The notes under the pieces were generated by a model. That model had not been told where the DNA came from, searched no databases, and saw only the letters and a list, made by a program, of their open reading frames with translations. Positions 8,978-18,083 of a stretch of 63,737 nucleotides of DNA are shown piece by piece (the stretch's first letter is position 1; each line of letters opens with the position of its first letter). Where the stretch lies: NCBI RefSeq assembly GCF_003265345.1, contig NZ_QFWW01000020.1:185743-249479 (forward strand), given 5' to 3'. This DNA comes from Lentzea terrae. Lineage in GTDB: Bacteria; Actinomycetota; Actinomycetes; Mycobacteriales; Pseudonocardiaceae. The position numbers were made by a program, and so were the translations under genes.

Positions 8978-9274
8978 TCAGGGCTGGAAACGGCGCGACT
9001 CGCCGCGGTCCCGGTCCTGGAAGTTGTTGGCGCCGGTGTTGACCTTGCCCGCCAGCGTGTCGAGCTGCTGGTTGCTCGTCGTGAGGTCCTGAGCGATCTT
9101 CTGCGAGCAGGTGTCGTACGAGTCCGAGGCGGCACCGGTGAAGGCGCCCCGCAGGTTCTGCACCTCGCGGCGCAGGTTGCTCACCTGGTCGCGGATGTTG
9201 TTGTTGATCTGCCGCATGTGGTTCACGCCTTCGGAGATCGAGGCGTAGTCGTAATTGATCAAGCCGCTGGTCAC
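8978..9274 (-). CDS. WXG100 (ESAT-6-like) protein
   Basis: 98 residues: a typical helix-turn-helix hairpin with many Asn/Gln and a central turn AFTGAASDSY, where Phe replaces Trp of the W-x-G motif. The family norm is about 100 residues. Members form heterodimers that are exported by EccC and are needed for co-secretion of other substrates. The GTG at 9274 is preceded by AGGAG at good spacing. It lies 55 bp downstream of the second WXG100 gene and just before a perfect hairpin, so the two form the EsxA/EsxB-like pair of this locus. Confidence 0.88.
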   Translation of the reverse strand: MTSGLINYDYASISEGVNHMRQINNNIRDQVSNLRREVQNLRGAFTGAASDSYDTCSQKIAQDLTTSNQQLDTLAGKVNTGANNFQDRDRGESRRFQP

Positions 9275-9329
9275 TGTTTCACTCCTGACGAGAAAGAAAG
9301 TCTTCGGTAAAGGGACTGCAAACTTCAGG

Positions 9330-9626
9330 TCAGAGGTTGACCCCGGCCGCGCCGGCCTCGTCCTCGCTCTGCAGGTTCGTCGCCACGCTGTCGAGCGTCG
9401 TCGCCATCGTCGTCAGGTTGGTGACGATGTCCTTGGTGAGGCGGTCCCACTCGTGGTGGACCTCGGTCAGCTTCTGCATCATCCGGCCGCTGTTCACCGA
9501 GGTCAGGGTGTTGATGTGGGTGGTGAGCGTGCGCTGCTGGCTCGTGATGTCGTCGGCGCAGTTGCGGTGCTTCTTCGCCACGGCCTGTACGTCGGCCGGA
9601 GTCAGCTTGGTGTTGTTTCCCGCCAT
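9330..9626 (-). CDS. WXG100 (CFP-10/EsxB-like) protein
   Basis: 98 residues from the ATG at 9626 (MAGNNTKLTPAD). Another in-frame ATG lies two codons upstream, but AGGAGG would then be only 2 nt away, while the chosen start has 8-nt spacing. The protein is an all-helical hairpin with a turn around VNSGRMMQKL and EWDRL in the second helix, so the canonical W-x-G is displaced. It is first of the pair, downstream of eccB, with the palindromic site at 9741-9755 located 115 bp before its start codon. It is likely the partner of the WXG100 protein encoded next. Confidence 0.85.
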   Translation of the reverse strand: MAGNNTKLTPADVQAVAKKHRNCADDITSQQRTLTTHINTLTSVNSGRMMQKLTEVHHEWDRLTKDIVTNLTTMATTLDSVATNLQSEDEAGAAGVNL

Positions 9627-9740
9627 TCTCATAACCTCCTGAATGAATTTCGAAGGCCGTGCCCCGAGGAACGGCCGCGGTTCAATTAGAGGTCCGCACG
9701 CCGGTCCGCGCGGGCTCAGAAGTCCACTCAGGACCAAGCC

Positions 9741-9755
9741 GGGGAATATCCCTCA
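9741..9755 (-). promoter_or_regulatory. Candidate ESX operator, site A (esx pair)
   Basis: Read on the minus strand it is TGAGGGATATTCCCC, and the leading TGA is the eccB stop codon. It lies 115 bp upstream of the ATG of the first WXG100 gene. Closely related sites occur upstream of the ART-like gene (21632) and eccA (26683), and a weaker one upstream of eccD (12687), all at 100-120 bp from the start codon. Confidence 0.55.
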
Positions 9756-11186
9756 TGAGCCCGGCGGGCTGATCGGCCTGCTCACCACGGCGTCGGCCGG
9801 GTTCAGCGCGGGGCCGCTCGGCAGCAGCGCGAGCAGTCCTACCGGGACACCCACGGCGGGCAGGTGCCCGTAGCCGAGCACGCCCGCCACGTTCTCGTCC
9901 GCCAACGGGTACTTGACGCCCAAATCGGTCACGAGGAACCCGGTGCCCGGTGGCGCACCGGGAGCGGCGACGGCGGACACGAGGGCGCCACCACCCGTTG
10001 GGATGACAACCTGGTCGGCGGTCGTACCCACGGTGTGCTTGCCCGCAGGCGGCACGGCGGCGCTCTCCGCCGAGTCCGGCAGGATCACCAGCGACGGCGT
10101 GTGCCCGCCTTCGGGACGCGGGTCGAACCTCAGGCACGGCTCCCCGGACCCGCCGAGGTCCACCAGCACGGGCGGGGCCGCCGGCAGGTCGGCCGACGCC
10201 TGGTCGCCCGGCACGACCGGAATCCCTGCCACGTCACCCGGCCCCACCTCGATCGGCCGCACGGACGAGTCCGGGTAGGCCTTCTTCACCGCGGGGTCGA
10301 CCAGCAGCATGGACGCCACGCTGCGGCTGACCGGCATGAGCCCGCCGGCCTGCAGCACGTACAGCGTGTCCGACCCGATGGCGGGGTTCTTGAGCTCGTA
10401 GAGCTGCCCGACGCGACCGGGCTTGCCGGCCACCGCAGGCCCCGGCGCACCGATGTCCGCAATGGACGGAGGCCTCAGGTCACGCCCGACCGGGAGCACG
10501 TTCAGCCAGGCGGGCGACACCAGCACGGGCGGAGCCGAGTTGTAGCCCATCGCCTCGAGGACCGCCGGACTCGCGACCCGGTGCCGGACCCCGCGCCACA
10601 CCAGCTGGGTGGAACCGTCCGGAGTGGACGCCAGCAGGGCGTGGTCCTGCGGTGCGGGCGTACCCGCCACACCGTCCAGGCGCAACGTCACGGTCGGCGC
10701 GCTCGCCACGGCGTTGTGGTCGGACGGCTTGGCGCAGACCGTCCACGGCGAGGTGTTGAGCCGGTCCGCGACGGGCAGCCCGTCCGGCGCGCCGGGAATG
10801 CCGATCGGGGTGCCGACCGGAACGCCGGTCAGTGAGCTCTTGCTGACCGAGGTGATCTTGGCCGCGTCACCGGCGGCGAGCAGCGCGGACGACAGGTTCA
10901 GCGCGGGTCGCAGCCGGCCGTCGAGGTAGACGTACCGGGCCCCGGACTCCTTCTCCATCACGACGGCACCCTGCACGCGCCAGGAGTTGTTGCCACCGGG
11001 GAACAACAGCCCGTAGATGCCGAAGCACGCCACGAGCAGACACGCGACCAGCAGGCCGACGAACGTGCCGCTGTTGAACCGCTTGTTGGGGTGCTCCACC
11101 ACGTCCGGCTTGCCCTGCATGAGCCCGGACACCAACCGGCCGACGACGAAGAAGTAGGCCTGGACCTGATCCTTGCGTGACTGCAT
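9753..11186 (-). CDS. eccB: Type VII secretion membrane protein EccB
   Basis: 477 residues. A short cytosolic N-terminus (MQSRKDQVQAYFFVVGRL) is followed by one membrane segment at about 41-62 and a large extracytoplasmic domain. The N-terminal segment, the SWRVQGAVVMEKESGARYVY region and two conserved cysteines (WTVC and GEPC) are EccB hallmarks. EccB is part of the hexameric ESX membrane complex with EccC, EccD and EccE. The ATG overlaps the eccD stop by one base (TGATG), giving translational coupling. Length is normal for the family. Confidence 0.95.
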   Translation of the reverse strand: MQSRKDQVQAYFFVVGRLVSGLMQGKPDVVEHPNKRFNSGTFVGLLVACLLVACFGIYGLLFPGGNNSWRVQGAVVMEKESGARYVYLDGRLRPALNLSSALLAAGDAAKITSVSKSSLTGVPVGTPIGIPGAPDGLPVADRLNTSPWTVCAKPSDHNAVASAPTVTLRLDGVAGTPAPQDHALLASTPDGSTQLVWRGVRHRVASPAVLEAMGYNSAPPVLVSPAWLNVLPVGRDLRPPSIADIGAPGPAVAGKPGRVGQLYELKNPAIGSDTLYVLQAGGLMPVSRSVASMLLVDPAVKKAYPDSSVRPIEVGPGDVAGIPVVPGDQASADLPAAPPVLVDLGGSGEPCLRFDPRPEGGHTPSLVILPDSAESAAVPPAGKHTVGTTADQVVIPTGGGALVSAVAAPGAPPGTGFLVTDLGVKYPLADENVAGVLGYGHLPAVGVPVGLLALLPSGPALNPADAVVSRPISPPGS

Positions 11187-12583
11187 CAGCCGCTCAGCCC
11201 TCTCACCCAGGCGTAGACGTCCAGCACCGCCAGCAGCACGGGGACGACGGCGATCGCGGTCGTGTACTCCAGGATGTCCACCGCCCGGCCCCAGTACGGC
11301 CGCATCCGCCTACCGGGCAGAACCGGGGTGAGCACGACGAAAGCGGCGCCGGCGAGCACGAGCGGCGTCAGCACCGCCAGCACGCGGTCCAGCGGGTCGT
11401 CGCCGAACGCCAGGCGCAGCACGACGGCCACGACCGCGGCCGCCGCGGGCACGAGCAGCGACCACCGCGCCAGCACCCCGTTCAGATGCCTGGCGCGCAG
11501 GAACAACAGCAACGCGCAGACCGCGACGAAGATCAAGGGCCACTGTCCACCCCGGACGCTCAGACCGACCAGCAGCAACGTCTGCGAGGCGCCGAAACCC
11601 AGGTACAGCGCGGTGAGGTAGCCGAAGACGACAGCGCCGCGCTCGACGACGACGCGGTGCGGAACCGGGTCGATGTCCTCCTTCACCTCCGCCGCCTCGG
11701 TGGGCAGCATGGGCAGTTTCAACCTGCCGAGCCGGAACGCGGTGCCCGGCACGAAAAGCGCGGCCACCAGGTTCACCGCGACACCGATGGCGGCGCTCTG
11801 CTGCGCGGTCAGGTCCGACCAGGCCCAGATCACCGTCGGGACCAGCGTGAACACGCCGAACACCAGGCAGGCGGTGAAGATCAGCGCCGAGTCGGCGACG
11901 GCGACCAGGGCGAGCACCGTCGCCACGATCCCCAGCGCCAACGCACAGGAAATCGCGACACCGACCTCGCCGCCGGGATCGAGCCACCTGGCGAGCAGCC
12001 ATCCCGCCGCAACCGCGTAAACCACACTGACCAGTGCGAGCGCGGTGGCGTCGACGACATCACCGATCGTGCGCGCCACGGCGGCTGCTCCGATGACCAG
12101 TGCCAGCGCCACCACGGCGGGCACCGTCCAGAACGACACGGCGCCGGGACCTGCGAAAAGGGCCGCCAGACCGGTGAGCAGCGCGACCACCGCACCGGTC
12201 CGCAGCATCCACCGCGACCGCTCCGGCGTCCACCTGCCCGCGTCCGCGCGGGCCCGTTCGGCGAGACCGTCGACGAGGTCGTCGAAGTCCAGCGGGGCGA
12301 GCTCTTCGCTCCTCGGTCTCAGGTAGACGGTGTCTCCGTCGTGCAACTGCAGCTCGGCGGGCGAGGAGTCCTCGTCCAGCGGCTCCTCACCGAGCCGCTG
12401 CACGACCCAGCCCTCGTGGTCGACGCTTTCCTCGATCCGCTCCTTCCCGAACTGGGCCAGGATCGAGGGCAGCAGGTCGACCAGCTGCACATCACCCGGC
12501 AGTGCGACGTCGACCGCCTTGTCGCCGAGAACGAACCGTAGCCTCGTCGGCACGTTTGTGCGATGCTGCGTGCGTTCTTCCAT
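11186..12583 (-). CDS. eccD: Type VII secretion channel component EccD
   Basis: 465 residues from the ATG at 12583 (MEERTQHRTNVP). Residues 1-95 form the ubiquitin-like cytosolic domain (RLRFVLGDKAVDVALP). They are followed by a linker and about 11 membrane-spanning helices, as in mycobacterial EccD, the main membrane component of the ESX pore. An upstream extension is open but would run into the divergent eccC promoter and lacks conservation. No clear Shine-Dalgarno is visible directly before this ATG, so the start is moderately certain. It is divergent from eccC across 133 bp. Confidence 0.92.
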   Translation of the reverse strand: MEERTQHRTNVPTRLRFVLGDKAVDVALPGDVQLVDLLPSILAQFGKERIEESVDHEGWVVQRLGEEPLDEDSSPAELQLHDGDTVYLRPRSEELAPLDFDDLVDGLAERARADAGRWTPERSRWMLRTGAVVALLTGLAALFAGPGAVSFWTVPAVVALALVIGAAAVARTIGDVVDATALALVSVVYAVAAGWLLARWLDPGGEVGVAISCALALGIVATVLALVAVADSALIFTACLVFGVFTLVPTVIWAWSDLTAQQSAAIGVAVNLVAALFVPGTAFRLGRLKLPMLPTEAAEVKEDIDPVPHRVVVERGAVVFGYLTALYLGFGASQTLLLVGLSVRGGQWPLIFVAVCALLLFLRARHLNGVLARWSLLVPAAAAVVAVVLRLAFGDDPLDRVLAVLTPLVLAGAAFVVLTPVLPGRRMRPYWGRAVDILEYTTAIAVVPVLLAVLDVYAWVRGLSG

Positions 12584-12716
12584 TTTGGGCACCGGAATCC
12601 TTCTGGCGAAAGACGAGCGTGCGTGCGGCAACCTTGCCGCGCCACACCCGCCCCCGCAGATGGTGATCAAGCCAGATCGCCACTTCGGGGGAAACCCTTC
12701 ACCAGAGGAGTCCCGA
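12584..12716. promoter_or_regulatory. Divergent eccD/eccC promoter region with weak site D
   Basis: 133 bp between the two start codons. On the minus strand, 12701 to 12687 reads TGAAGGGTTTCCCCC. This matches site A (TGAGGGATATTCCCC) at 11 of 15 positions and lies 104 bp upstream of the eccD ATG, the same spacing as the other three sites. It also lies only 16 bp before the eccC start, so it could affect eccC translation or transcription as well. Confidence 0.45.
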
Positions 12717-15700
12717 GTGGCCACCGAGGTATTCATGCGCAGGACGCGCCGGCCGGGGCCGACCGCGCCCAGCGACGAGATCGAGCTGCAACCGCCACCG
12801 GTGGTACCCGAGGTGACCGGCGGCGGTATCGGTGCTGTCCTCACCTACGCGCCGATGGCCCTCAGCTCGCTCGCCATGGTGCTGTTGTTCGTCCGGCCCG
12901 GTTCGGGCGCGCTGGCCTACGTCGGCGGCGGCCTGATGCTCGTGGCCGCGGTCGGCATGCTCGTGACCAACCTCCTGCGGTCCGGGGTCGACCACAAGGA
13001 GAAGCTGCGCGGTGACCGCCGCGACTACATCCGCTACCTCGGCCAGCTGCGCGGCAAGATGCGCGGCGCCCTGTCCCAGCAGCGCAAGGCCGCTTTGTGG
13101 GTGCACCCCGAGCCGCGCTCGCTGTGGTCGATGGCCATGGGCTACCGGCTGTGGGAACGACGTCCGACGCACGAGGACTTCGGCGAGGTGCGCATCGGCG
13201 TCGGCAAGCAGCGCAGCTCCACCAAGCTGCACCCGCCGGCCGACTCCAAGCCGCTCGAGGACCTGGAACCGTTGTGCGCACACGCGTTGCGCCGGTTCAT
13301 CCGCGCCTACTCGACGCTCGACAACGCCCCGATCGCGGTGTACCTGCGCGCGTTCGCCCGCCTGCAGTTCCAGGGTTTCCCCGAGGAGGTCCGCGGGTTG
13401 GTCCGCGCCGTGCTGGCCCAGCTCGCGACCGCGCACAGCCCCGGTGAGGCACGGATCGCGGTGTGCGTGAGCGGCGAGTCCCGCGCCCACTGGGACTGGG
13501 TGAAGTGGCTGCCGCACAACCAGAACCTCGACGCGCGCGACGCGACCGGGCCGCGTCGGCTGGTCGCCGACAGCATCACCGAGCTGGAACGCCTGCTCGG
13601 CGGCACCGAGTTCATCGGCAGGCCACCGTTCGAACCGGACAGTCCGATCAGCACCAACGAGCCGCTCGTCGTCGTGGTGCTCGACGGCGTCTCGCTGCCC
13701 GACGACCACCGGGTGTTCGACGAGGCCTACCGCAACACCGTCGTGCTCGACCTGACCGGCGCGCTGTCCTGGCAGTCCCGGCCCCACACGCTGCACCTGC
13801 AGGTGTCCGACGGCAAGCTGAGCACCGTCACGTTCGACCGGCTCGGCAAGCCGGTGCCGAACCCGTTGTGCCGCGCGGACTCGCTGAGCCCGCAGGCCGT
13901 GGCCGCGCTCGCCCGGCTGCTCGCGCGCTACCGGGTGGGCGAGGCGCAGGACACCGAGGAACCGCTGGCCGGTGACTACGAGCTGCCGAACCTGCTCGGC
14001 CTCGGCGATCTGCGGACGTTCGACCCGGCCACCTACCGCAAGGGCCGCAAGAGCGCGCGGCGACGGTTGCGCGTGCCGATCGGCATGACCTCGACCGGTA
14101 CCTCGATCGAGCTGGACATCAAGGAGTCGGCAGAAGGTGGCATGGGCCCGCACGGCCTGCTGATCGGCGCGACGGGTTCCGGCAAGAGCGAGCTGTTGCG
14201 CACCCTCGTGCTGTCGATGGCGGCCACGCACTCGTCGGAGGAGCTCAACCTCGTCCTGGTGGACTTCAAGGGTGGTGCCGCGTTCCTCGGGTTCGACCAG
14301 CTGCCGCACACGTCCGCGGTCATCACGAACCTCGCCGACGAGCTCGACCTGGTCGACCGCATGCAGGACGCCCTCGCGGGTGAGCTCAACCGCCGCCAGG
14401 AACTGCTGCGCGCGGCGGGCAACTACGCGTCCCGGCGCGACTACGAGGCGGCCAGGGCACAGGGCACCCAGCTGGAACCGATGCCCGCGCTGTTCATCGT
14501 CGTCGACGAGTTCAGCGAGATGCTGGCGAGCAAACCGGAGTTCGTGGAGACGTTCGCCATGATCGGCCGGCTGGGCCGCAGCCTCGGCGTGCACCTGCTG
14601 CTGGCCAGCCAGCGGCTCGACGAGGGCCGCATCCACAAGATCGAGAGCCACCTGTCGTACCGGATCGGCCTGCGCACCTTCTCCGCGATGGAGAGCCGCA
14701 GCGTGCTCGGTGTGCCGGACGCCTACGAGCTGCCCAACAGCCCCGGCCACGGCTACCTGCGCCCCGACACGACGTCGCTGGTCCGGTTCAAGGGCGCCTA
14801 CTGCTCCGGCCCGTACCACCCGCCGACGCGCAAACGGCGCCGGCGCGCGGAGGTGGAGCAGGACCTCGTGGCGTTCGGCACCGAGTACATCGCGCCGCGC
14901 CTGGCCGGGCAGGAGGTGGAGGAGGAGCCCGAGCAGACGTCCGGGGTGGCCGCCACCATGCTCGACGTCCTGATCAACCGGTTGCGCGGCATCGGCCCGG
15001 TGGCGCACCAGGTGTGGCTGCCGCCGCTCAAGCAGCCGCCGGCACTCGACCAGCTGCTGCCCCCGCTGGTGGACCACCCCGAGCTCGGCCCGCGCCCGGT
15101 CGGCGACTACGACGTCTCCACGTTGCGCGTGCCGGTCGGTCTCGTCGACCTGCCCGCACAGCAACGACGTGAGCTGCTCAGCGCCGACCTGTCCGGGGCG
15201 AAGGGCAACGTCGCGATCGTCGGCGGCCCGCAGACCGGCAAGAGCACCCTGGTCCGCACGCTGCTCAGCGGGCTGGCACTGACGCACACCGCGGCCGAGG
15301 TCCAGTTCTACTGCCTCGACTTCAGCGGCACGCTGAGCACGCTGTCCCGGCTCCCGCACACGGGCAGCATCGCCGGGCGCCTCGACCGCGACCGCGTCAC
15401 GCGGACCGTGGCCGAGATGACCAACCTCATGGCCCGCCGCGAGCAGTTGTTCGCGCAGCACAACATCGACTCGATGGCGAGCTACCGCAGGGCCCGGCGG
15501 CAGGGCCAGTTCCTCGACGTCGATCCGCACGGGGACGCGTTCCTGGTCGTCGACGGCTGGTACACGATCCGGCAGGACTACGAGGAGCTGGAGGACCGCT
15601 TCAGCGAGCTCGCCGCCCGCGGCCTCGGCTTCGGCGTGCACCTGGTGATCGCCACCAACCGCTGGTCGGAGATGCGGCCGTGGCTGCGCGACGTGCTCGG

Positions 15701-16688
15701 CACCCGGTTCGAGCTGCGCCTCGGCGACCCGCTCGAGTCCGAGATCAACAGCCGCGCCGCCGCGGGCGTGCCGGAGATTCCCGGCCGTGGCCTCACGTTC
15801 GAGCAGATGCACTTCCTCACCGCGCTCCCCCGCATCGACGGCACGGGCACGACCGAGGACGTGGCGGAGGCGACGATGCAGCTCGCCGAGTCGCTGGACC
15901 TGCCGACGGCACCTCGCGCGCCACAGGTGCGTCTGCTGCCCGCCGAGGTCTTGTCAGCCTCGCTCCCTGCACCGACGTCACCCGCACCGTCGTCGGACAT
16001 GACGATGGCGCTGGGCATCGAGGACGGCGCGCTGGGCCCGCTGTGGCACGACTTCGACGCGAACCCGCACCTGCTGATCTTCGGCGACGCGGAGACCGGC
16101 AAGACGAACCTGTTGCGGCACATCGCCCGCAGCGTGGCCGCCCACTACGGCCCGGACGAGGGCAGGGTGATGTTCGTCGACTTCCGCCGCGAGCTGCACG
16201 ACGCGGTCCCGCAGGACAACCAGATCAACTACACGGTCAGCACCGACGGTCTGACCGAGGCCATCCGCGAGGTGGCCGACCTGGTGCAGAGCAGGGTGCC
16301 GGGCGCGGACATCACGCCCGACCGGTTGCGCAAGCGGGACTGGTGGAGCGGCGGCAGGTTGTTCATCCTGATCGACGACTTCGAGCTGTCCGAGACCGGC
16401 GGGTTCGACGACCCGATGCAACCGCTGCAGTCGTTGCTGCAGCACGGCGCGGACATCGGCCTGCACCTGATCATCGCGCGCAGCACGGCCAGCGCGGGCC
16501 GGGCGATGATGAACCCGCTCATGCGGCGGATGTGGGAGCTGGGCACCGCGGTGCTGCTGTTCTCCTGCCCGAAGGACGAGGGCGTGTTCATCGGCAACGT
16601 GCGGCCGAAGACGTTGCCGGTCGGACGGGCGCAGTTCGTGAACCGCCGCCGGACGGTGAACTTGGTGCAGACGCCCGTCGTCGAGTGA
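12717..16688 (+). CDS. eccC: Type VII secretion FtsK/SpoIIIE ATPase EccC (EccCa-EccCb fused)
   Basis: 1323 residues, the normal size of fused EccC. The GTG at 12717 has GAGGAG six bases upstream; an ATG six codons on is the alternative. Two membrane helices lie at about 35-85, followed by a conserved cytosolic stalk and three FtsK-type ATPase domains. Walker A sequences are GATGSGKSE (Lys about 490), GGPQTGKST (about 842) and DAETGKTN (about 1129). Domain 1 has an intact Walker B, FIVVDEFSE. Domain 2 has VVDGW and domain 3 LIDDF, both without the catalytic Glu, as expected for EccC, where domain 1 is the motor and domains 2-3 bind substrate signals. It recognises WXG100 and other substrates and drives export. 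A perfect hairpin follows the stop. Confidence 0.96.
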   Translation: MATEVFMRRTRRPGPTAPSDEIELQPPPVVPEVTGGGIGAVLTYAPMALSSLAMVLLFVRPGSGALAYVGGGLMLVAAVGMLVTNLLRSGVDHKEKLRGDRRDYIRYLGQLRGKMRGALSQQRKAALWVHPEPRSLWSMAMGYRLWERRPTHEDFGEVRIGVGKQRSSTKLHPPADSKPLEDLEPLCAHALRRFIRAYSTLDNAPIAVYLRAFARLQFQGFPEEVRGLVRAVLAQLATAHSPGEARIAVCVSGESRAHWDWVKWLPHNQNLDARDATGPRRLVADSITELERLLGGTEFIGRPPFEPDSPISTNEPLVVVVLDGVSLPDDHRVFDEAYRNTVVLDLTGALSWQSRPHTLHLQVSDGKLSTVTFDRLGKPVPNPLCRADSLSPQAVAALARLLARYRVGEAQDTEEPLAGDYELPNLLGLGDLRTFDPATYRKGRKSARRRLRVPIGMTSTGTSIELDIKESAEGGMGPHGLLIGATGSGKSELLRTLVLSMAATHSSEELNLVLVDFKGGAAFLGFDQLPHTSAVITNLADELDLVDRMQDALAGELNRRQELLRAAGNYASRRDYEAARAQGTQLEPMPALFIVVDEFSEMLASKPEFVETFAMIGRLGRSLGVHLLLASQRLDEGRIHKIESHLSYRIGLRTFSAMESRSVLGVPDAYELPNSPGHGYLRPDTTSLVRFKGAYCSGPYHPPTRKRRRRAEVEQDLVAFGTEYIAPRLAGQEVEEEPEQTSGVAATMLDVLINRLRGIGPVAHQVWLPPLKQPPALDQLLPPLVDHPELGPRPVGDYDVSTLRVPVGLVDLPAQQRRELLSADLSGAKGNVAIVGGPQTGKSTLVRTLLSGLALTHTAAEVQFYCLDFSGTLSTLSRLPHTGSIAGRLDRDRVTRTVAEMTNLMARREQLFAQHNIDSMASYRRARRQGQFLDVDPHGDAFLVVDGWYTIRQDYEELEDRFSELAARGLGFGVHLVIATNRWSEMRPWLRDVLGTRFELRLGDPLESEINSRAAAGVPEIPGRGLTFEQMHFLTALPRIDGTGTTEDVAEATMQLAESLDLPTAPRAPQVRLLPAEVLSASLPAPTSPAPSSDMTMALGIEDGALGPLWHDFDANPHLLIFGDAETGKTNLLRHIARSVAAHYGPDEGRVMFVDFRRELHDAVPQDNQINYTVSTDGLTEAIREVADLVQSRVPGADITPDRLRKRDWWSGGRLFILIDDFELSETGGFDDPMQPLQSLLQHGADIGLHLIIARSTASAGRAMMNPLMRRMWELGTAVLLFSCPKDEGVFIGNVRPKTLPVGRAQFVNRRRTVNLVQTPVVE

Positions 16689-16697
16689 GCCGTCTTT

Positions 16698-16728
16698 GCG
16701 CAACGGGCGTGGTCCGCGCCCGTTGCGC
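16698..16728 (+). terminator. Terminator after eccC
   Basis: Perfect 12-bp inverted repeat GCGCAACGGGCG with a 7-nt loop, 9 bp after the eccC stop. It has the typical GC-rich actinomycete form without a U-tract. Confidence 0.75.
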
Positions 16729-16754
16729 CCTATCCTCGGCAGCCGGGGGTGCAC

Positions 16755-18074
16755 ATGCGCGAGGAACTGCGGGCACGGATCAAACTGGCCATCGGCCACC
16801 GGGACAACAGTGAGACCTCGGCTGCGGTCGCCGAGCTGGAAGAGGTCGTGGCGCGCGGCACCGCGGAGTTCGGACCCGACGACCCGGTGGTGCTGGAGGC
16901 CGGTCATCAACTCGCACTCTCGTACGCGAACGCGGCGGACTTCACCGCCCAACGCATGGGCCCCGCGCTCACCCTGATGGAACAGGTCGCCGGCGCTCGG
17001 GAACGGGTGCTCGGCCCCGCTCACCCTGACACCCTCGCCACCTGGGGAAGTCTTGGGGCGCTTTACATGTGGGCTCCCGCAGGCCACGAGTTCGTGGAAG
17101 GACTGGCAGAACGCGTGCGCGACGGCTGGGAACAGGTGGTCGCCCAGCGCATCGCGACGATCGGCGCGGACGAGCCGGAGACGCAGTTCGCCAGAATGCA
17201 ACTGTCCCGCTGCTACGGCGACGGCCCGGAAGCCGAGCGGATCTGCGGGGAGATCAGCGCGTCGTTCGGACGCCTCGCCGCCGACCGCACGCGCCGCCTC
17301 GGCCCCGTTCACCCGGACACCGCCGACGCTCGCGCGCGCTACGCCGACACGGTGCCCAAGGAGCAGCGGATGACGTTGCTGCGCGAGCTCGTCCTCGATC
17401 ACGAACTCCTGCTCGGCCCGCGTGATCCCCAGACGCTGCACTGGCAGAGGAACATCGTGCTCGAGTACGTCGGTGGCGCTCACGACGTGCCCGGCGCCAT
17501 CGCGTTGGCCGAACGCGTCCTCGGCACCGCCCACGACGTGCTGGGCGAGGAGCACGAGGACTACCGCAGTCTGGTGAGCTCCCTCAGGTATGCCGAAGAC
17601 CTCCTCGATCTCGGGTACGGCCGGTCGTTCCGCCAGGACGCCGTCGACCACTACGCCGGGCTGCTGCCCGAGAACGCAGACTTCTGTCTCACCGCCGTGC
17701 GCGGCCTGACCGCGGCAGAGGCGTTGCGGCGCTTCGAAGTTGCTTCCGTCGCGGAGGAGGTGGACGGCTGGATCTTCCTGGCAGGGCCGGCCTGGCCGAG
17801 CCCCGAGGCGCTGACCCGGCTGACGGAGAACAAGCTCGTGGCGTCGGCGTGCTGGAACGCGGCCGGTGAGAGCGCGATCTCGCTCGCGCGCGGAACCCGG
17901 CTCGAAACGTTCGACCTCGTCACCAGAGTCGGGAGAGGCCGCAACACCAGGCTCATGCCGTACCTGGAGGACCTGGACTTCACCGACCCGGACCGCAGAC
18001 GAGCCGAGGCGCTCGCCTTCGTGGAACGCGTGTCGGACGTGCGGCTCACCCGGCTGCCCGGTTGGACTTCGTGA
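16755..18074 (+). CDS. TPR protein with C-terminal DUF6461-like domain
   Basis: 439 residues from the ATG at 16755, with GGGGG six bases before it; a GTG two codons upstream is possible. Residues 1-290 are tetratricopeptide-like helical pairs, with repeated LG(P)xHPDT signatures (AHPDTLATWG, VHPDTADARA) of the NB-ARC-associated TPR type. The last 130 residues (DFCLTAVRGLTAAEALRRF onward) resemble the actinomycete DUF6461 domain of unknown function. It lies downstream of the eccC terminator and is convergent with mycP, 9 bp apart, with a small CGTGAC/GTCACG inverted repeat at the junction. It may be a protein-protein adaptor of the secretion locus; no function is known. Confidence 0.7.
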   Translation: MREELRARIKLAIGHRDNSETSAAVAELEEVVARGTAEFGPDDPVVLEAGHQLALSYANAADFTAQRMGPALTLMEQVAGARERVLGPAHPDTLATWGSLGALYMWAPAGHEFVEGLAERVRDGWEQVVAQRIATIGADEPETQFARMQLSRCYGDGPEAERICGEISASFGRLAADRTRRLGPVHPDTADARARYADTVPKEQRMTLLRELVLDHELLLGPRDPQTLHWQRNIVLEYVGGAHDVPGAIALAERVLGTAHDVLGEEHEDYRSLVSSLRYAEDLLDLGYGRSFRQDAVDHYAGLLPENADFCLTAVRGLTAAEALRRFEVASVAEEVDGWIFLAGPAWPSPEALTRLTENKLVASACWNAAGESAISLARGTRLETFDLVTRVGRGRNTRLMPYLEDLDFTDPDRRRAEALAFVERVSDVRLTRLPGWTS

Positions 18075-18083
18075 CAGCTGCCG

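Noticed and set aside
9626..9737. Longer N-terminus of the first WXG100 protein
   Set aside because: The extra residues are unlike the family, and AGGAGG fits only the ATG at 9626.
12699..15812. A 1037-codon minus-strand frame opposite eccC
   Set aside because: Shadow of eccC; no ribosome site and Arg/His/Gln-rich composition.
15978..17651. 557-codon minus-strand frame across eccC 3' end and the TPR gene
   Set aside because: It crosses the perfect eccC terminator and overlaps two convincing plus-strand genes.
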